Source: Diplocloster hominis (GTDB lineage: Bacteria > Bacillota > Clostridia > Lachnospirales > Lachnospiraceae). From it: a DNA stretch of 64,000 nucleotides. Shown here one piece after another: positions 25,515 through 34,000 of the stretch. Numbering within the stretch: the stretch's first letter is position 1; every line of letters starts with the position of its first letter. The position numbers and the translations under genes are program-made. A model generated the notes under the pieces. That model was given only the letters and a program-made list of their open reading frames with translations, was not told the origin of the DNA and searched no databases. The DNA lies in assembly GCF_032380655.1 (NCBI RefSeq), contig NZ_JAWDIY010000002.1, positions 1-64,000 of the forward strand, in the 5' to 3' direction.

Positions 25515-26594
25515 ATGAAATTGAAAAAGTTACTTAGTTTAACACTGGTAACAGCAATGGTTGCGACCATGTCCTTAACAGGATGCGGAAGCAAAGAAGA
25601 AGCTCCGGCTGAGACTCCGGCACCTGCAGAAAGCGAAGCACCTGCAGCACCTGCAGAGAGCGCAGCTCCGGCTGAAAGTGAAGCACCTGCTGCTTCCGGC
25701 GAAAGCTATGATATCGTAGTTATGCCGAAACTGATTGGTATCCCTTACTTCAACCAGACTGGTGAGGGTGCTGAAAAAGCTGGTAAAGACCTTGGCGTTA
25801 ACGTAATCTACAACGGACCTACCACAGCTGATGCTGCAGAGCAGGTTAAAATGCTTGAAGATTATATTACACAGGGCGTAGACGCTATCTGTGTAGCTCC
25901 TAACGATCCCGCTGCTCTGGATCCGGTTCTGAAAAAAGCAAAAGAAGCCGGCATCAAAGTTCTTGACTGGGATACACCTGCAACCGAAGATCTTGTAGAC
26001 GCTTCCATTCATCAGATTTCTGATAAAGAACTTGGCGAGCACTGCGTAGATAAACTGGTTGAGTACATGGGAACTGAGGAAGGCGAATATGCGATCATCA
26101 CCGGTGGACTTTCCGCTGCTAACTTAAATGCATGGATCAAATATGCAAGAGAATATGCAGAAGAAAAATTCCCGAACCTGAAATTAGTTGCAGATCCTTA
26201 CCCGACAGACGAGAAACAGGATGTTGCTCTGTCTACTGCAAAAGACGTTATGAAAGCTTACCCGGATCTGAAAGGATTCATCTGTATGTCCACACCGGCT
26301 CCGATCGGAACCGCTCAGGCTGTTCGTGAGTTAGGATTACAGGATAAAGTTACTGTAGTTGGTACCTGTGTTGAAGAAGACTGCCAGGACGTATTATCTG
26401 ATGGCTCTCTGGATTGTGGTATGCTGTGGAATACCCAGAATCTTGGATACTTAACCGTTGCTTGTGCGAAAGCTCTGCTTGATGGAAAAACCTTATCCAA
26501 CGGCGCTACCATCGACGGTTGGGACAGCCCTCTGGTAATGGAAAATGACAAGATCGTCGTTATGGGGCCTCCGGATGACTACGAGAAAAAATAA
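25515..26594 (+). CDS. LsrB/RhaS-like sugar-binding lipoprotein
   Basis: Predicted 359 residues. The lipoprotein signal ends in the lipobox LTGC, followed by a low-complexity Ala/Pro/Glu linker and the periplasmic-binding fold. The mature part opens with VVMPKLIGIPYFNQ, close to the VPKLxGVxFF opening of LsrB and RhaS. LDWDTPA also matches. The DQ pair of Escherichia coli LsrB (in TDQNQW) is replaced by ANLNAW. The ligand could therefore be AI-2, rhamnose or another sugar. ATG 25515 follows AAGGAGGAAAAG. Confidence 0.88.
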   Translation: MKLKKLLSLTLVTAMVATMSLTGCGSKEEAPAETPAPAESEAPAAPAESAAPAESEAPAASGESYDIVVMPKLIGIPYFNQTGEGAEKAGKDLGVNVIYNGPTTADAAEQVKMLEDYITQGVDAICVAPNDPAALDPVLKKAKEAGIKVLDWDTPATEDLVDASIHQISDKELGEHCVDKLVEYMGTEEGEYAIITGGLSAANLNAWIKYAREYAEEKFPNLKLVADPYPTDEKQDVALSTAKDVMKAYPDLKGFICMSTPAPIGTAQAVRELGLQDKVTVVGTCVEEDCQDVLSDGSLDCGMLWNTQNLGYLTVACAKALLDGKTLSNGATIDGWDSPLVMENDKIVVMGPPDDYEKK

Positions 26595-26671
26595 TGAATA
26601 AGATTCTAAGGTGACTGCATGTTGCAACAATAGAAACACAGCTTGCGGCTGATCTATTGAAATGAATCTCT

Positions 26672-26703
26672 AGAGGTGGATTTGCTTCTTGCAATCCACC
26701 TCT
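26672..26703 (+). terminator. Terminator of the LsrB/RhaS-type operon
   Basis: AGAGGTGGATT (26672-26682) pairs with AATCCACCTCT (26693-26703), followed by TATTCTATT. A strong 11-bp stem 78 bp after the lipoprotein stop codon. Confidence 0.75.
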
Positions 26704-26778
26704 TATTCTATTATAGTAAGAAGAGAATGTTTTTGTCGAAATTTTCATGAGATTGTCGAAGTGTTACTGAATATTTAA

Positions 26779-26862
26779 GGAAGAGTTTTAGAAGTTAGCG
26801 GAAGAGAGTTCCGGACCTTTGGAAGAGAGACCGGATTATTTGGAAGAGTAATTTTTACCGTT
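26779..26862 (+). promoter_or_regulatory. Four GGAAGAG heptamers phased at exactly 21 bp
   Basis: GGAAGAG begins at 26779, 26800, 26821 and 26842, each step being 21 bp or two helical turns. The 14 bases between heptamers are not conserved. The array ends about 50 bp before the PfkB kinase start. It looks like a set of same-face protein-binding sites. The DeoR regulator two genes on is a candidate binder. Confidence 0.6.
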
Positions 26863-26908
26863 TTCAGCGGTTTGGTGAAGATAAAAACGGGTTAAAGGAG
26901 GAGCATGC

Positions 26909-27844
26909 ATGGGTAAAGTGCTTGTGATCGGCAGCATTAATATGGATATCGTCATTGGTGTGGAACATATGCCGGTTGGTGGAGAGAATGTGTATGTAAA
27001 CGATGTGGAACTGATTTGCGGAGGAAAAGGTGCGAATCAGGCGGGAGCGACTGCGAAGCTGGGACTGGATACCGTGTATTTCGGGTGTGTGGGCCAGGAT
27101 GAGAATGGAAAACGGCTGATCGATACATTGAAACACAGTGGTATCGATACCAGCTATATGAAGGTGAAAGACGGCGGGAGCGGCCAGTGTTATATTATAG
27201 TGGAAGGCGACGGCCAAAACCGGATTCTGGTATCCCCAGGCGCCAACGAGAAAATGACGGTAGAAGATATTGATCAGGTTATCCTTCCTTTGATACCAGA
27301 GTTGGATATGATTTTGACACAGCTGGAGATTCCTTTGGAATGTGTGGAACGGATTGTGCAGCTGGGTAAAGAACATGGAGTGAAAGTATTTGTGGATGCA
27401 GGTCCGATCCGTGGATGTAAAGCGGAGCAGCTGCGGGGAGCCTGGTGTATCAGCCCGAATGAGACGGAGCTGGGGGCACTGGTTGAACGCAAAGTGCAGA
27501 CGGAGGAGGAGATCACGGAAGCGGCGGAAGAACTTCTGGCATTGGATGTGGAATGCGTGCTGGTGAAATTAGGGGGCAGCGGCTGCCTCTATATCAGCAA
27601 GAATGAGCGAATACGCCAAAAGAGCTATAAAGTGAATGTGGTGGACACGACGGCTGCGGGCGACAGCTTCAGCGCAGGCTTCGCGGTGGGTGTCCTTGAA
27701 AATAAAAGTACAAAAGATGCGATTGATTACGCGACCAAGTGCGGCGCAATCGCGGTGACAAAGAAGGGGGCGAGCCCCAGTCTTCCGACAAAAGAAGCGG
27801 TTTTGAATTTTGAAAAAGAGTACCTGAAGAACGAAACTATGTAG
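26909..27844 (+). CDS. PfkB/ribokinase-family sugar kinase
   Basis: 311 residues. Signature 1 is GGKGANQAGATAKLG near residue 37. Signature 2 is VDTTAAGDSFSAGFAVG near residue 245, with the catalytic Asp in the GD pair. The N-terminal VLVIGSINMDIVIGVEHMP resembles ribokinase. It probably phosphorylates the sugar brought in by the preceding ABC transporter. ATG 26909 follows AAAGGAGGA. It is followed by the DeoR regulator 25 bp on. Confidence 0.92.
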   Translation: MGKVLVIGSINMDIVIGVEHMPVGGENVYVNDVELICGGKGANQAGATAKLGLDTVYFGCVGQDENGKRLIDTLKHSGIDTSYMKVKDGGSGQCYIIVEGDGQNRILVSPGANEKMTVEDIDQVILPLIPELDMILTQLEIPLECVERIVQLGKEHGVKVFVDAGPIRGCKAEQLRGAWCISPNETELGALVERKVQTEEEITEAAEELLALDVECVLVKLGGSGCLYISKNERIRQKSYKVNVVDTTAAGDSFSAGFAVGVLENKSTKDAIDYATKCGAIAVTKKGASPSLPTKEAVLNFEKEYLKNETM

Positions 27845-27869
27845 GACTGAATATGGAAGGGTGTCTTTG

Positions 27870-28664
27870 GTGTTTCAAATAGAGAGATTAGAGAAAATTA
27901 AGCAAATACTCACGGAACAGAAATCGGCGGATGTCATTTGGCTGAGCAGCTACCTGAAAGTGTCGGAAGTAACCATCCGGCGTGATCTGGAAAAGCTGGA
28001 ATCGGAAGGTTTTCTGAAAAGAACCTATGGTGGAGCGATTCTGAACAATGACTCAGCCAGTTCTTCCCAGACGGGACAGGTGCAGCAAATGCAGTCTGCC
28101 GTGAAGCCTGTGCTGATTTCGGATTCTGCCAGGGATCTGGGGGAAATCTGCCTGACGCTGGTGGAAGATTATGATGTTATCTTTTTGGGCCGTGGTGAGA
28201 GCAATCGCGCTTTGGCGGAACGATTATACGAGCGCACAGGGGTTGTTGTGTTTACCAACAGCCTGATGGTGCTGCAGATCATGGAGCATGACCGGAAGAA
28301 CAAAGTGATTCTGACCGGCGGTGAAGTGGATTATGTAAAAAAAGTAATGAGTAACAGCAGTATTGGGATTCCTTTTCCGGATATTCGGGTAAACAAAGCC
28401 TTTCTTCATATACAGGGCGCTGACCTGGAGTATGGCCTGACGGTGAATGAACAAGAGGATGCCTGGATCTACAGAGAAATCAAAAGCAAGTCCAGAAATA
28501 TGGTTGTCATCATGGAAGGCAAAGTGTTTGACAAGATAGGACTGATTAAAGTGGATGATATCTGCGGCGGAGATTATGTAGTGACGGACAGCAGCATACC
28601 GGAAGACTATAAAAGATGTTTTTATAAGAATGGTATTCGTTTGCATCAGAAATTTGATTTGTAG
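27870..28664 (+). CDS. DeoR/GlpR-family regulator
   Basis: Predicted 264 residues. The N-terminal winged helix has VIWLSSYLKVSEVTIRRDLE and EGFLKRTYGGAIL, the DeoR signature. The C-terminal domain is the ISOCOT-like sugar-phosphate sensor (VIFLGRGESNRALAE, VVFTNSLMVLQI, VILTGGEVDYVKK). It probably represses the kinase or transporter genes and responds to the sugar phosphate. GTG 27870 is preferred because GTG 27861 overlaps the GGAAGG ribosome binding site. Confidence 0.9.
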   Translation: MFQIERLEKIKQILTEQKSADVIWLSSYLKVSEVTIRRDLEKLESEGFLKRTYGGAILNNDSASSSQTGQVQQMQSAVKPVLISDSARDLGEICLTLVEDYDVIFLGRGESNRALAERLYERTGVVVFTNSLMVLQIMEHDRKNKVILTGGEVDYVKKVMSNSSIGIPFPDIRVNKAFLHIQGADLEYGLTVNEQEDAWIYREIKSKSRNMVVIMEGKVFDKIGLIKVDDICGGDYVVTDSSIPEDYKRCFYKNGIRLHQKFDL

Positions 28665-28681
28665 GAATAGGGACGCGGGAC

Positions 28682-30172
28682 ATGGTATTTAAAATTTCGG
28701 AGATTTGCAAGCAGTATGGGGACAACATAGTATTGGAGAATATATCCCTGGAATTACAGGGGGGTAAAGTACACGGAATCCTGGGCTATAATGGCGCGGG
28801 CAAGAGTACGTTAGGGAAAATTGTCGGAGGCGTAATACAAAAGGACTCCGGCCATATGCATCTGGACCGCATGGAATGCAGCAACTGGGATGTGCGAAGG
28901 GCCATGCGGTCGGGTGTGTTTATCGTGGACTATCATTCGACGCTGCTGCCGGAATTGACTGTGCGGGAAAACATGCTCTACGGTTTGAACAGCATAAAAG
29001 ACGGTAATCTGCTAAGTGTCATACGCAATAAAAAGAAGATTGTCCAAAGACTCAAAAGTGAATTGGAGCATTATGGGCTGGAGTGTAATATGGATTGGCA
29101 GATCAGCCAGGTCTCCAACTCTATGCGCAATATTCTGGAACTTCTCCGCATCAAGCTGTTTTCGCCAAAGGTTGTGGTGGTGGATGAAATTGACGCGAAT
29201 GTGAATGAGTTCTTCCGGGACCGGATTAAGAAAATTATCAGGGATATGGCGGATGACGGAGTGGCCGTCCTGTATATTTCCCATCAGATTCAAAGGGTGA
29301 TGGAAATCTCCGATGAAATCAGTGCGATCATGGACGCGCATCTGGTGGAAACGGTGAAAGTCGCCGATATGAAACCTGAAAATGTCATAGATATGATGTT
29401 CAAGATCACGAATGAACATCCTCCCAAAACGATTGTAAAACCGCAGGCGAAGATCCTGGAACTGAAGCATATCAGCAATAATGTGATCAGCGACTTTTCT
29501 CTGTATGTACGGGAAGGGGAAATCGTCGGAGTGGTGGGCCTGGAAAAAGAGGGACCTGCTTCCTTTGGGGAACTGCTTTTTTCGGATAAATATCATCCGA
29601 AGCAGGGGGGCGATGTTTTATTCCGGGAGAAAGAAATAAGCCTGGTTACCCCGCAGGATGCGATGAAAGCCGGAGTGATTTTTCTGGATTCCAATGTGAT
29701 TGACCAGTATCTGTTCCCCGGACAGACGGTCAGGGAGAATATGCTTCCGTTTGCCATCCGTGTAAAGTGCAGGGATCTGGAAACACAGACGAAGATCTGC
29801 CAAAGCTACCTGGACAAGCTTTCGATCAAAGCAAAGCCGGAAGATAAAATCGAACATATCAGTACCGGCCATCAGAAAAAGATCCTGATTGCCAAGAATA
29901 TCTTATCCGAAGGAGAAGTTTTTATATTTGCAAATCCGACGGACAACATTGATACGGTATCCAAGATCGATATTTACAATATTATGAACGAATTGAAGAT
30001 GCGGGGCAGGGGAATTATTCTGATTTCCAACGATTATCACGAGGTCGCGGGTATCTGCGATGTGATTGTCGTAGTGGAAGACGGGAAGGTGGTGCGCAAG
30101 TTTAACAATTATGCGCTTCACGAAAAGGAGCTGATTGCCTGGAGCGGACAGGAAGAGGAACATGATGTCTGA
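28682..30172 (+). CDS. Degenerate orphan double ATPase of the RbsA family
   Basis: 496 residues with two cassette-like halves. Half 1 keeps Walker A GYNGAGKSTLGKIVGG and a Walker B VVVVDEIDAN, but its signature is VSNSMRNILEL instead of LSxxQQQ. Half 2 has lost the P-loop (GVVGLEKEGPASFGELLF). Its signature is ISTGHQKK, and at Walker B it has FIFANPTDNID. No permease is beside it. It follows the DeoR gene by 17 bp and is probably in the same operon. Transport ATPase activity is doubtful. A regulatory role or service to a remote permease is possible. Confidence 0.8.
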   Translation: MVFKISEICKQYGDNIVLENISLELQGGKVHGILGYNGAGKSTLGKIVGGVIQKDSGHMHLDRMECSNWDVRRAMRSGVFIVDYHSTLLPELTVRENMLYGLNSIKDGNLLSVIRNKKKIVQRLKSELEHYGLECNMDWQISQVSNSMRNILELLRIKLFSPKVVVVDEIDANVNEFFRDRIKKIIRDMADDGVAVLYISHQIQRVMEISDEISAIMDAHLVETVKVADMKPENVIDMMFKITNEHPPKTIVKPQAKILELKHISNNVISDFSLYVREGEIVGVVGLEKEGPASFGELLFSDKYHPKQGGDVLFREKEISLVTPQDAMKAGVIFLDSNVIDQYLFPGQTVRENMLPFAIRVKCRDLETQTKICQSYLDKLSIKAKPEDKIEHISTGHQKKILIAKNILSEGEVFIFANPTDNIDTVSKIDIYNIMNELKMRGRGIILISNDYHEVAGICDVIVVVEDGKVVRKFNNYALHEKELIAWSGQEEEHDV

Positions 30173-30235
30173 CTCGAATGGAATATAAAAAAGGGTACTG
30201 CCGGATAATTGAGAAATGGTTCTGCCTCATATTTG

Positions 30236-30402
30236 GGCAGGCTGCAGCTAAATGAAATCAATATCCAGGTTCCGGAACCGGGCCTATTCACCAGGGACAC
30301 TGATGTGTTCCCGGTGGATAGGCCCTTGCCCGTCGGACGTGAAGTCTGCCGTGCATCCTGAACCTGGATTTTTGATTTCACTAAGCTGCTGCACAGCCGC
30401 CC
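30236..30402. repeat. 167-bp intergenic palindrome with a conserved branched tip, copy 2
   Basis: Arms such as AATGAAATCAATATCCAGG and its near-complement enclose a tip at 30265-30367. Aligned with the tip of the 13154 palindrome, it shares GGAACCGGG, CTATTCACCA, CCCTTGC and GCATCCTGAA. The paired stems differ by compensating changes. It lies between the convergent ATPase and YoaP-like genes and touches the stop of the latter. Confidence 0.82.
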
Positions 30403-31157
30403 TATGCTTTCCCGGGAAGATCTAATAGTTTTTTGAGCTGCCCCTCGTTGAGCAGCTGTGTGGTTTTGAATCTGCCGTTATAGAAAACGGCCCAGTTATT
30501 AAAGACACAGGGAACGGACTTTGCTTTTTCCAGGGTGTCTACTTTGATCAGGTTGAGCGGGAGATTGTTCTGCTGACAATAAGCTGTGACCTGCTCGATA
30601 CAATTTAGTATATAGGGGCATTGGGGGCTGTAATAAATGGTGAGCGCGTTGCTTTCGATACACAGTGATTTTGCGCTGTCAGTAAAACGCGGAACGGTCC
30701 CGTCAAGGGATAAGGCCAGCAGCTCATAGTCTGCACCGATGGTGTCCACGGTCTTAAAACCATTTTTAGCAAAAAACTGCTTGTCGGATAAATAGGGCTT
30801 TTTCTTTTTCGAACTGACAACACAGATGCCGGACTTGCCGGTTTGCCTTGCGTCCTCCAGACAGGAATTCAATAACCCGGCCCCGTATCCTTTTCCTTTG
30901 AAACTACCGGCAACCCACAGGCAATAAATATAAAGATAATGATCCCCTTCGATAGGGACCCAGGCTTTTTCTAAAGGGGCATATTCGATAAATACCTTGC
31001 CCCTCTCATCTAACTTCCGGAAAACATGTCCTTCGGAAAGCTGTTCTTTTAACCAGGCTCTTTTTGCGTCTACACCCGCCTGGTGTTTTTTGTCTGCAAT
31101 TGCGCAGCAGAGATGTTCCTGTTCTATAGTTTCGTTGCTGATCGTAATAAAGCTCAT
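30402..31157 (-). CDS. GNAT acetyltransferase with C-terminal YoaP domain
   Basis: 251 residues. The first 150 contain a GNAT fold with the acetyl-CoA loop VAGSFKGKGYGAGLL. The C-terminal part (about 165-251) contains LTIYYSPQCPYILNCIEQV, a thioredoxin-like stretch with a single Cys pair element, as in YoaP. This two-domain layout matches the YoaP-type N-acetyltransferases of Firmicutes. Substrate is unknown. It stands alone on the minus strand between two + strand clusters. Its start is the ATG at 31157, preceded on the minus strand by AGGAGGCAG. Confidence 0.85.
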   Translation of the reverse strand: MSFITISNETIEQEHLCCAIADKKHQAGVDAKRAWLKEQLSEGHVFRKLDERGKVFIEYAPLEKAWVPIEGDHYLYIYCLWVAGSFKGKGYGAGLLNSCLEDARQTGKSGICVVSSKKKKPYLSDKQFFAKNGFKTVDTIGADYELLALSLDGTVPRFTDSAKSLCIESNALTIYYSPQCPYILNCIEQVTAYCQQNNLPLNLIKVDTLEKAKSVPCVFNNWAVFYNGRFKTTQLLNEGQLKKLLDLPGKA

Positions 31158-31357
31158 GTTCTGCCTCCTGAAAGAATAAAATGTAGAAATAAGACAAGAT
31201 GTGGGCGGTACGCCTGCATAGTGTGAATTTCCTCTGTACTGTTTTGGGTTTCCCTTATCTTTCTTAGTATAACATATTTAATATGACACCCTCATGTCCA
31301 AATATATACTTTTATTGTTTGAAACTTGAATGATCTTTCGGAAAATAGAAGTTGAAT

Positions 31358-31374
31358 ATTACATAATGTGAAAT
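31358..31374. promoter_or_regulatory. Operator copy 1 of the aldolase cluster
   Basis: ATTACATAATGTGAAAT, a 17-bp imperfect palindrome matching the other two copies in 14 or more positions. It lies about 285 bp before the -10 region. Confidence 0.55.
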
Positions 31375-31519
31375 GAACTGGTGAGACGATAGATACACCC
31401 TTTTATAAATTCCAAAATGGAAGTAAAGTCTTTAAAAGATTTAATTATGGCAAAAAACTATTGAATTAGGTGAAAAAATGTTAGAAAGAGAAAGCAAATC
31501 TATTTAACAGAAAGAACTC

Positions 31520-31536
31520 ATTTCATAATGCGAAAT
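31520..31536. promoter_or_regulatory. Operator copy 2 of the aldolase cluster
   Basis: ATTTCATAATGCGAAAT, the most symmetrical copy, with ATTTC and GAAAT arms. Confidence 0.6.
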
Positions 31537-31657
31537 AGAATGTTTTGCATATATATAAAAATATTGTATATATTATACAAAAATGCAGGCAAGGACAAAC
31601 GAAAACAACATAAAAATATGTATAAAATGCTGTTTATATCAAAAATTCTGAATATTA

Positions 31658-31686
31658 TTGACAAAATATGAAAAAAGTATAATAAT
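31658..31686 (+). promoter_or_regulatory. Promoter of the aldolase cluster
   Basis: TTGACA at 31658-31663. The -10 is either AATAAT at 31681-31686 (17-bp spacer) or TATAAT at 31678-31683 (14-bp spacer). Confidence 0.6.
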
Positions 31687-31700
31687 AAAAGCGTAATATC

Positions 31701-31717
31701 ATTACGCATTGTGAAAT
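31701..31717. promoter_or_regulatory. Operator copy 3 of the aldolase cluster
   Basis: ATTACGCATTGTGAAAT, downstream of the -10 box and just before the GGAGG ribosome binding site. A bound repressor here would block transcription. The IclR regulator at the end of the cluster is the natural candidate. Confidence 0.6.
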
Positions 31718-31738
31718 AGAAAAGGAGGAGACAAAGGA

Positions 31739-32536
31739 ATGATGCGGGAAAGTGAGTTAAAGAAGAAACTACGAAATGGAGAAGCTGTGAGCCTGGTGTT
31801 TTTGGAATCCACGCATCCTGGTACGGCAGAGACGCTGGCATTGGCGGGATGTGATATTATCTGTATTGATAATGAACATGGATGCTTCAGCTCAGAACAG
31901 ATCTCCAACACTGCCAGAGCGATCACAGCACTGGGCAAAGCGGCTATTTTAAGAACCACCTGCTGTGATCCCAATGTGATTGCCCATTACATGGACTGCG
32001 GCCTCAGCGGAATATTTGCCACCATGGTAAAAGATGCGAAGGCCTGCCAGGATGTCATCAACGGGGTAAAATTCGCGCCGGTCGGGAAGAGGGGAGTTTG
32101 CTTTAACAGCAGAGCGGCCCACTTCGGAATGCACGGCATGAGCGTGGAGGACTATCTGAACTGGTGTAATGATAACACCGTGATCATGGTAGATGTGGAG
32201 TGCGTATCGGCCATTGATGATCTGGATCACATTATCGCACTGAAAGACATCGACGTCGTACATACCGGAATGTGGGATCTGGCCAGTGCTTACGGGCACT
32301 ACGGGCACCCGGAACATCCGGAAGCCAAAAAGATCAATGATGATGCGGTTGCCAAAATTATCAAAGAAACCGGAATCTGCTGTGCTTACGCACCGGACGC
32401 GGATGCGGTGCCGGATGTGATCGCCAGGGGATTCCGCATGATAAATCTGGGCGGGGAATATGACTTTATCGCGAATCACGTGAAAGCCTGTCAGGCAAAG
32501 ATCGATGAATACAATGCTTCCTTGAAACATGCATAA
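31739..32536 (+). CDS. HpcH/HpaI-family class II aldolase
   Basis: 265 residues. Class II pyruvate-type aldolases of this family cleave 4-hydroxy-2-oxo acids to pyruvate plus an aldehyde. VSLVFLESTHPGTAETLALA and IICIDNEHGCFS match the start of the barrel with the catalytic E-H pair. ILRTTCCDPNVIAHYMDCGL and VMVDVECVSAIDDLDHI, plus VVHTGMWDLASAYGHYGH, are further signatures. Some consensus residues are changed, for example CCDPN where RVPxxD is usual, so the substrate may be unusual. ATG 31739 follows GGAGGAG; ATG 31742 is equally possible. Confidence 0.88.
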   Translation: MMRESELKKKLRNGEAVSLVFLESTHPGTAETLALAGCDIICIDNEHGCFSSEQISNTARAITALGKAAILRTTCCDPNVIAHYMDCGLSGIFATMVKDAKACQDVINGVKFAPVGKRGVCFNSRAAHFGMHGMSVEDYLNWCNDNTVIMVDVECVSAIDDLDHIIALKDIDVVHTGMWDLASAYGHYGHPEHPEAKKINDDAVAKIIKETGICCAYAPDADAVPDVIARGFRMINLGGEYDFIANHVKACQAKIDEYNASLKHA

Positions 32537-32561
32537 ACTTGAATGAGAAAAGGAGAATAGT

Positions 32562-33908
32562 ATGGAATTTGTTATTGGGGTTCTTCTGCTTTTAACATTT
32601 GTGTGTCTCGTAGTATACGCCGTCAAGGGCGGCAATATGGCACTGGGTGTTCTGGTTATGGCCACCCTGTGGGCAATCTTCGCGACAGTGGGACATTATT
32701 TTGCCAGCGATTCATTTTTAAGCGCCAATGAAGGAATTGCGTCGCTGTCGGTCATGTCGGTTATAGAAGAGGTGTTCCAGAACGCGTTTACGAATAACGG
32801 CGCGAATACGATCCTGTTTTTCTTCGGCGCTTTCTTCGGCAGAGTTCTGCTGGATACCGGTATCGCGGCGGCACTGATCCGGAAAACCGTGGAGCTGGGC
32901 GGCGACAAGCCGGTTATCACTTCTGTGCTGCTGTCCGTAGTGGTTGCAGGTATTTTCAGCAGTATGTTCGGAACCGGCGCGGTAATCGCCATCGGAGTAA
33001 TCGTACTGCCGATCCTGTTATCTCTGGGAATCAACAAGCGGGTGGCGCTGACCTCCTTTATGCTGGCGATCGGCGCAGGTCTGTATATCAATGTCCTGCC
33101 CTTTAACCAATACCAGATCTACTATGGGGATGACAGCTATGTCTACAACGGACCGTTCCTGAAATTTGGTATTGCAGCATTGATCGTTCAGCTGGTGGTC
33201 TGCATTGTCTACACCATTATCGCGTCTAAGAAAAAGAAAGCCGTATCCCACGCGTGGGCGGCACAGACAGTAGCTCCGCAGGAGAAGAAGGTACCGGGAA
33301 TCGCTCTGTTGATTCCGTTCCTTCCGGTAGCTATGGTTATTATTTTAAAGATTCCGATCTGTTTTGCCTTCCTGGTTTCGGCATTTCTGGCGCTGTTGGC
33401 CTGCGGCAGGCTGACCAGTTTTACAGAGACCGCGAGAGTGATCACTAAGAACTTTAACGATGGGGTGATTGATACCGCGCCGCTGCTCTGCTTTATGATG
33501 TTCATCCAGGCGTTCAACAAGGCGGCCAGCATCTGCGCACCGTATTTCCACGCGGTACTGGGCGGCGTGATTCCGAAGTCAGTCATCGGCATCTGTATTC
33601 TGTTTGCCGTATTCGCGCCTCTGGGACTGTTCCGCGGACCTCTTACCCTGGCAGGCTCCGGAGCGGCTATGCTGGGAATCTTAAAAGGTCTTGGATTCAG
33701 CACGATTATCCTGTATCCGCTGTTCTACGCACCGACTATGACCATGAATATATCCTGCTGTATTACCCAGTCCTGGATCGTGTGGGGGTTGAATTACACG
33801 AAAAATGAGAGTAAGGATTATTTAAAACACAGTATACCGTGCGGTTGGATTATCTGTATTGTGCTGGCTGTCATTACATACTTTATGTTTGGATCTATGG
33901 CATTCTAA
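32562..33908 (+). CDS. GntP/CitMHS-like organic-acid permease
   Basis: 448 residues with about twelve hydrophobic segments. SSMFGTGAVIAIGVIVLPIL and FNQYQIYYG lie in the first half, and GLFRGPLTLAGSGAAMLGIL near the end resembles the substrate-binding re-entrant region of the GntP and ion-transporter superfamily. It probably imports a carboxylate or sugar acid for the aldolase and the hydantoinase-like protein. ATG 32562 follows AAAAGGAGAA. The exact substrate is unknown. Confidence 0.8.
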   Translation: MEFVIGVLLLLTFVCLVVYAVKGGNMALGVLVMATLWAIFATVGHYFASDSFLSANEGIASLSVMSVIEEVFQNAFTNNGANTILFFFGAFFGRVLLDTGIAAALIRKTVELGGDKPVITSVLLSVVVAGIFSSMFGTGAVIAIGVIVLPILLSLGINKRVALTSFMLAIGAGLYINVLPFNQYQIYYGDDSYVYNGPFLKFGIAALIVQLVVCIVYTIIASKKKKAVSHAWAAQTVAPQEKKVPGIALLIPFLPVAMVIILKIPICFAFLVSAFLALLACGRLTSFTETARVITKNFNDGVIDTAPLLCFMMFIQAFNKAASICAPYFHAVLGGVIPKSVIGICILFAVFAPLGLFRGPLTLAGSGAAMLGILKGLGFSTIILYPLFYAPTMTMNISCCITQSWIVWGLNYTKNESKDYLKHSIPCGWIICIVLAVITYFMFGSMAF

Positions 33909-34000
33909 TTGGATTCAAAGAGAATCGTACCGGGGCATTCCGTTTCCCGGCTGTCAAAACAGTAAGCGGAATGCCTGGTATCTGTGGTAAAATAATTATA

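Larger units (their letters stand above)
31158..31657. other. 500-bp intergenic region with operators
   Basis: AT-rich DNA between the divergent YoaP-like gene and the aldolase operon. It carries two of three palindromic operators described below. I see no ORF that I would call. Confidence 0.6.

Noticed and set aside
25515..30172. Complete Lsr AI-2 uptake and processing operon
   Set aside because: LsrK, LsrR, LsrF and LsrG equivalents are missing; the kinase is PfkB type and the regulator DeoR type.
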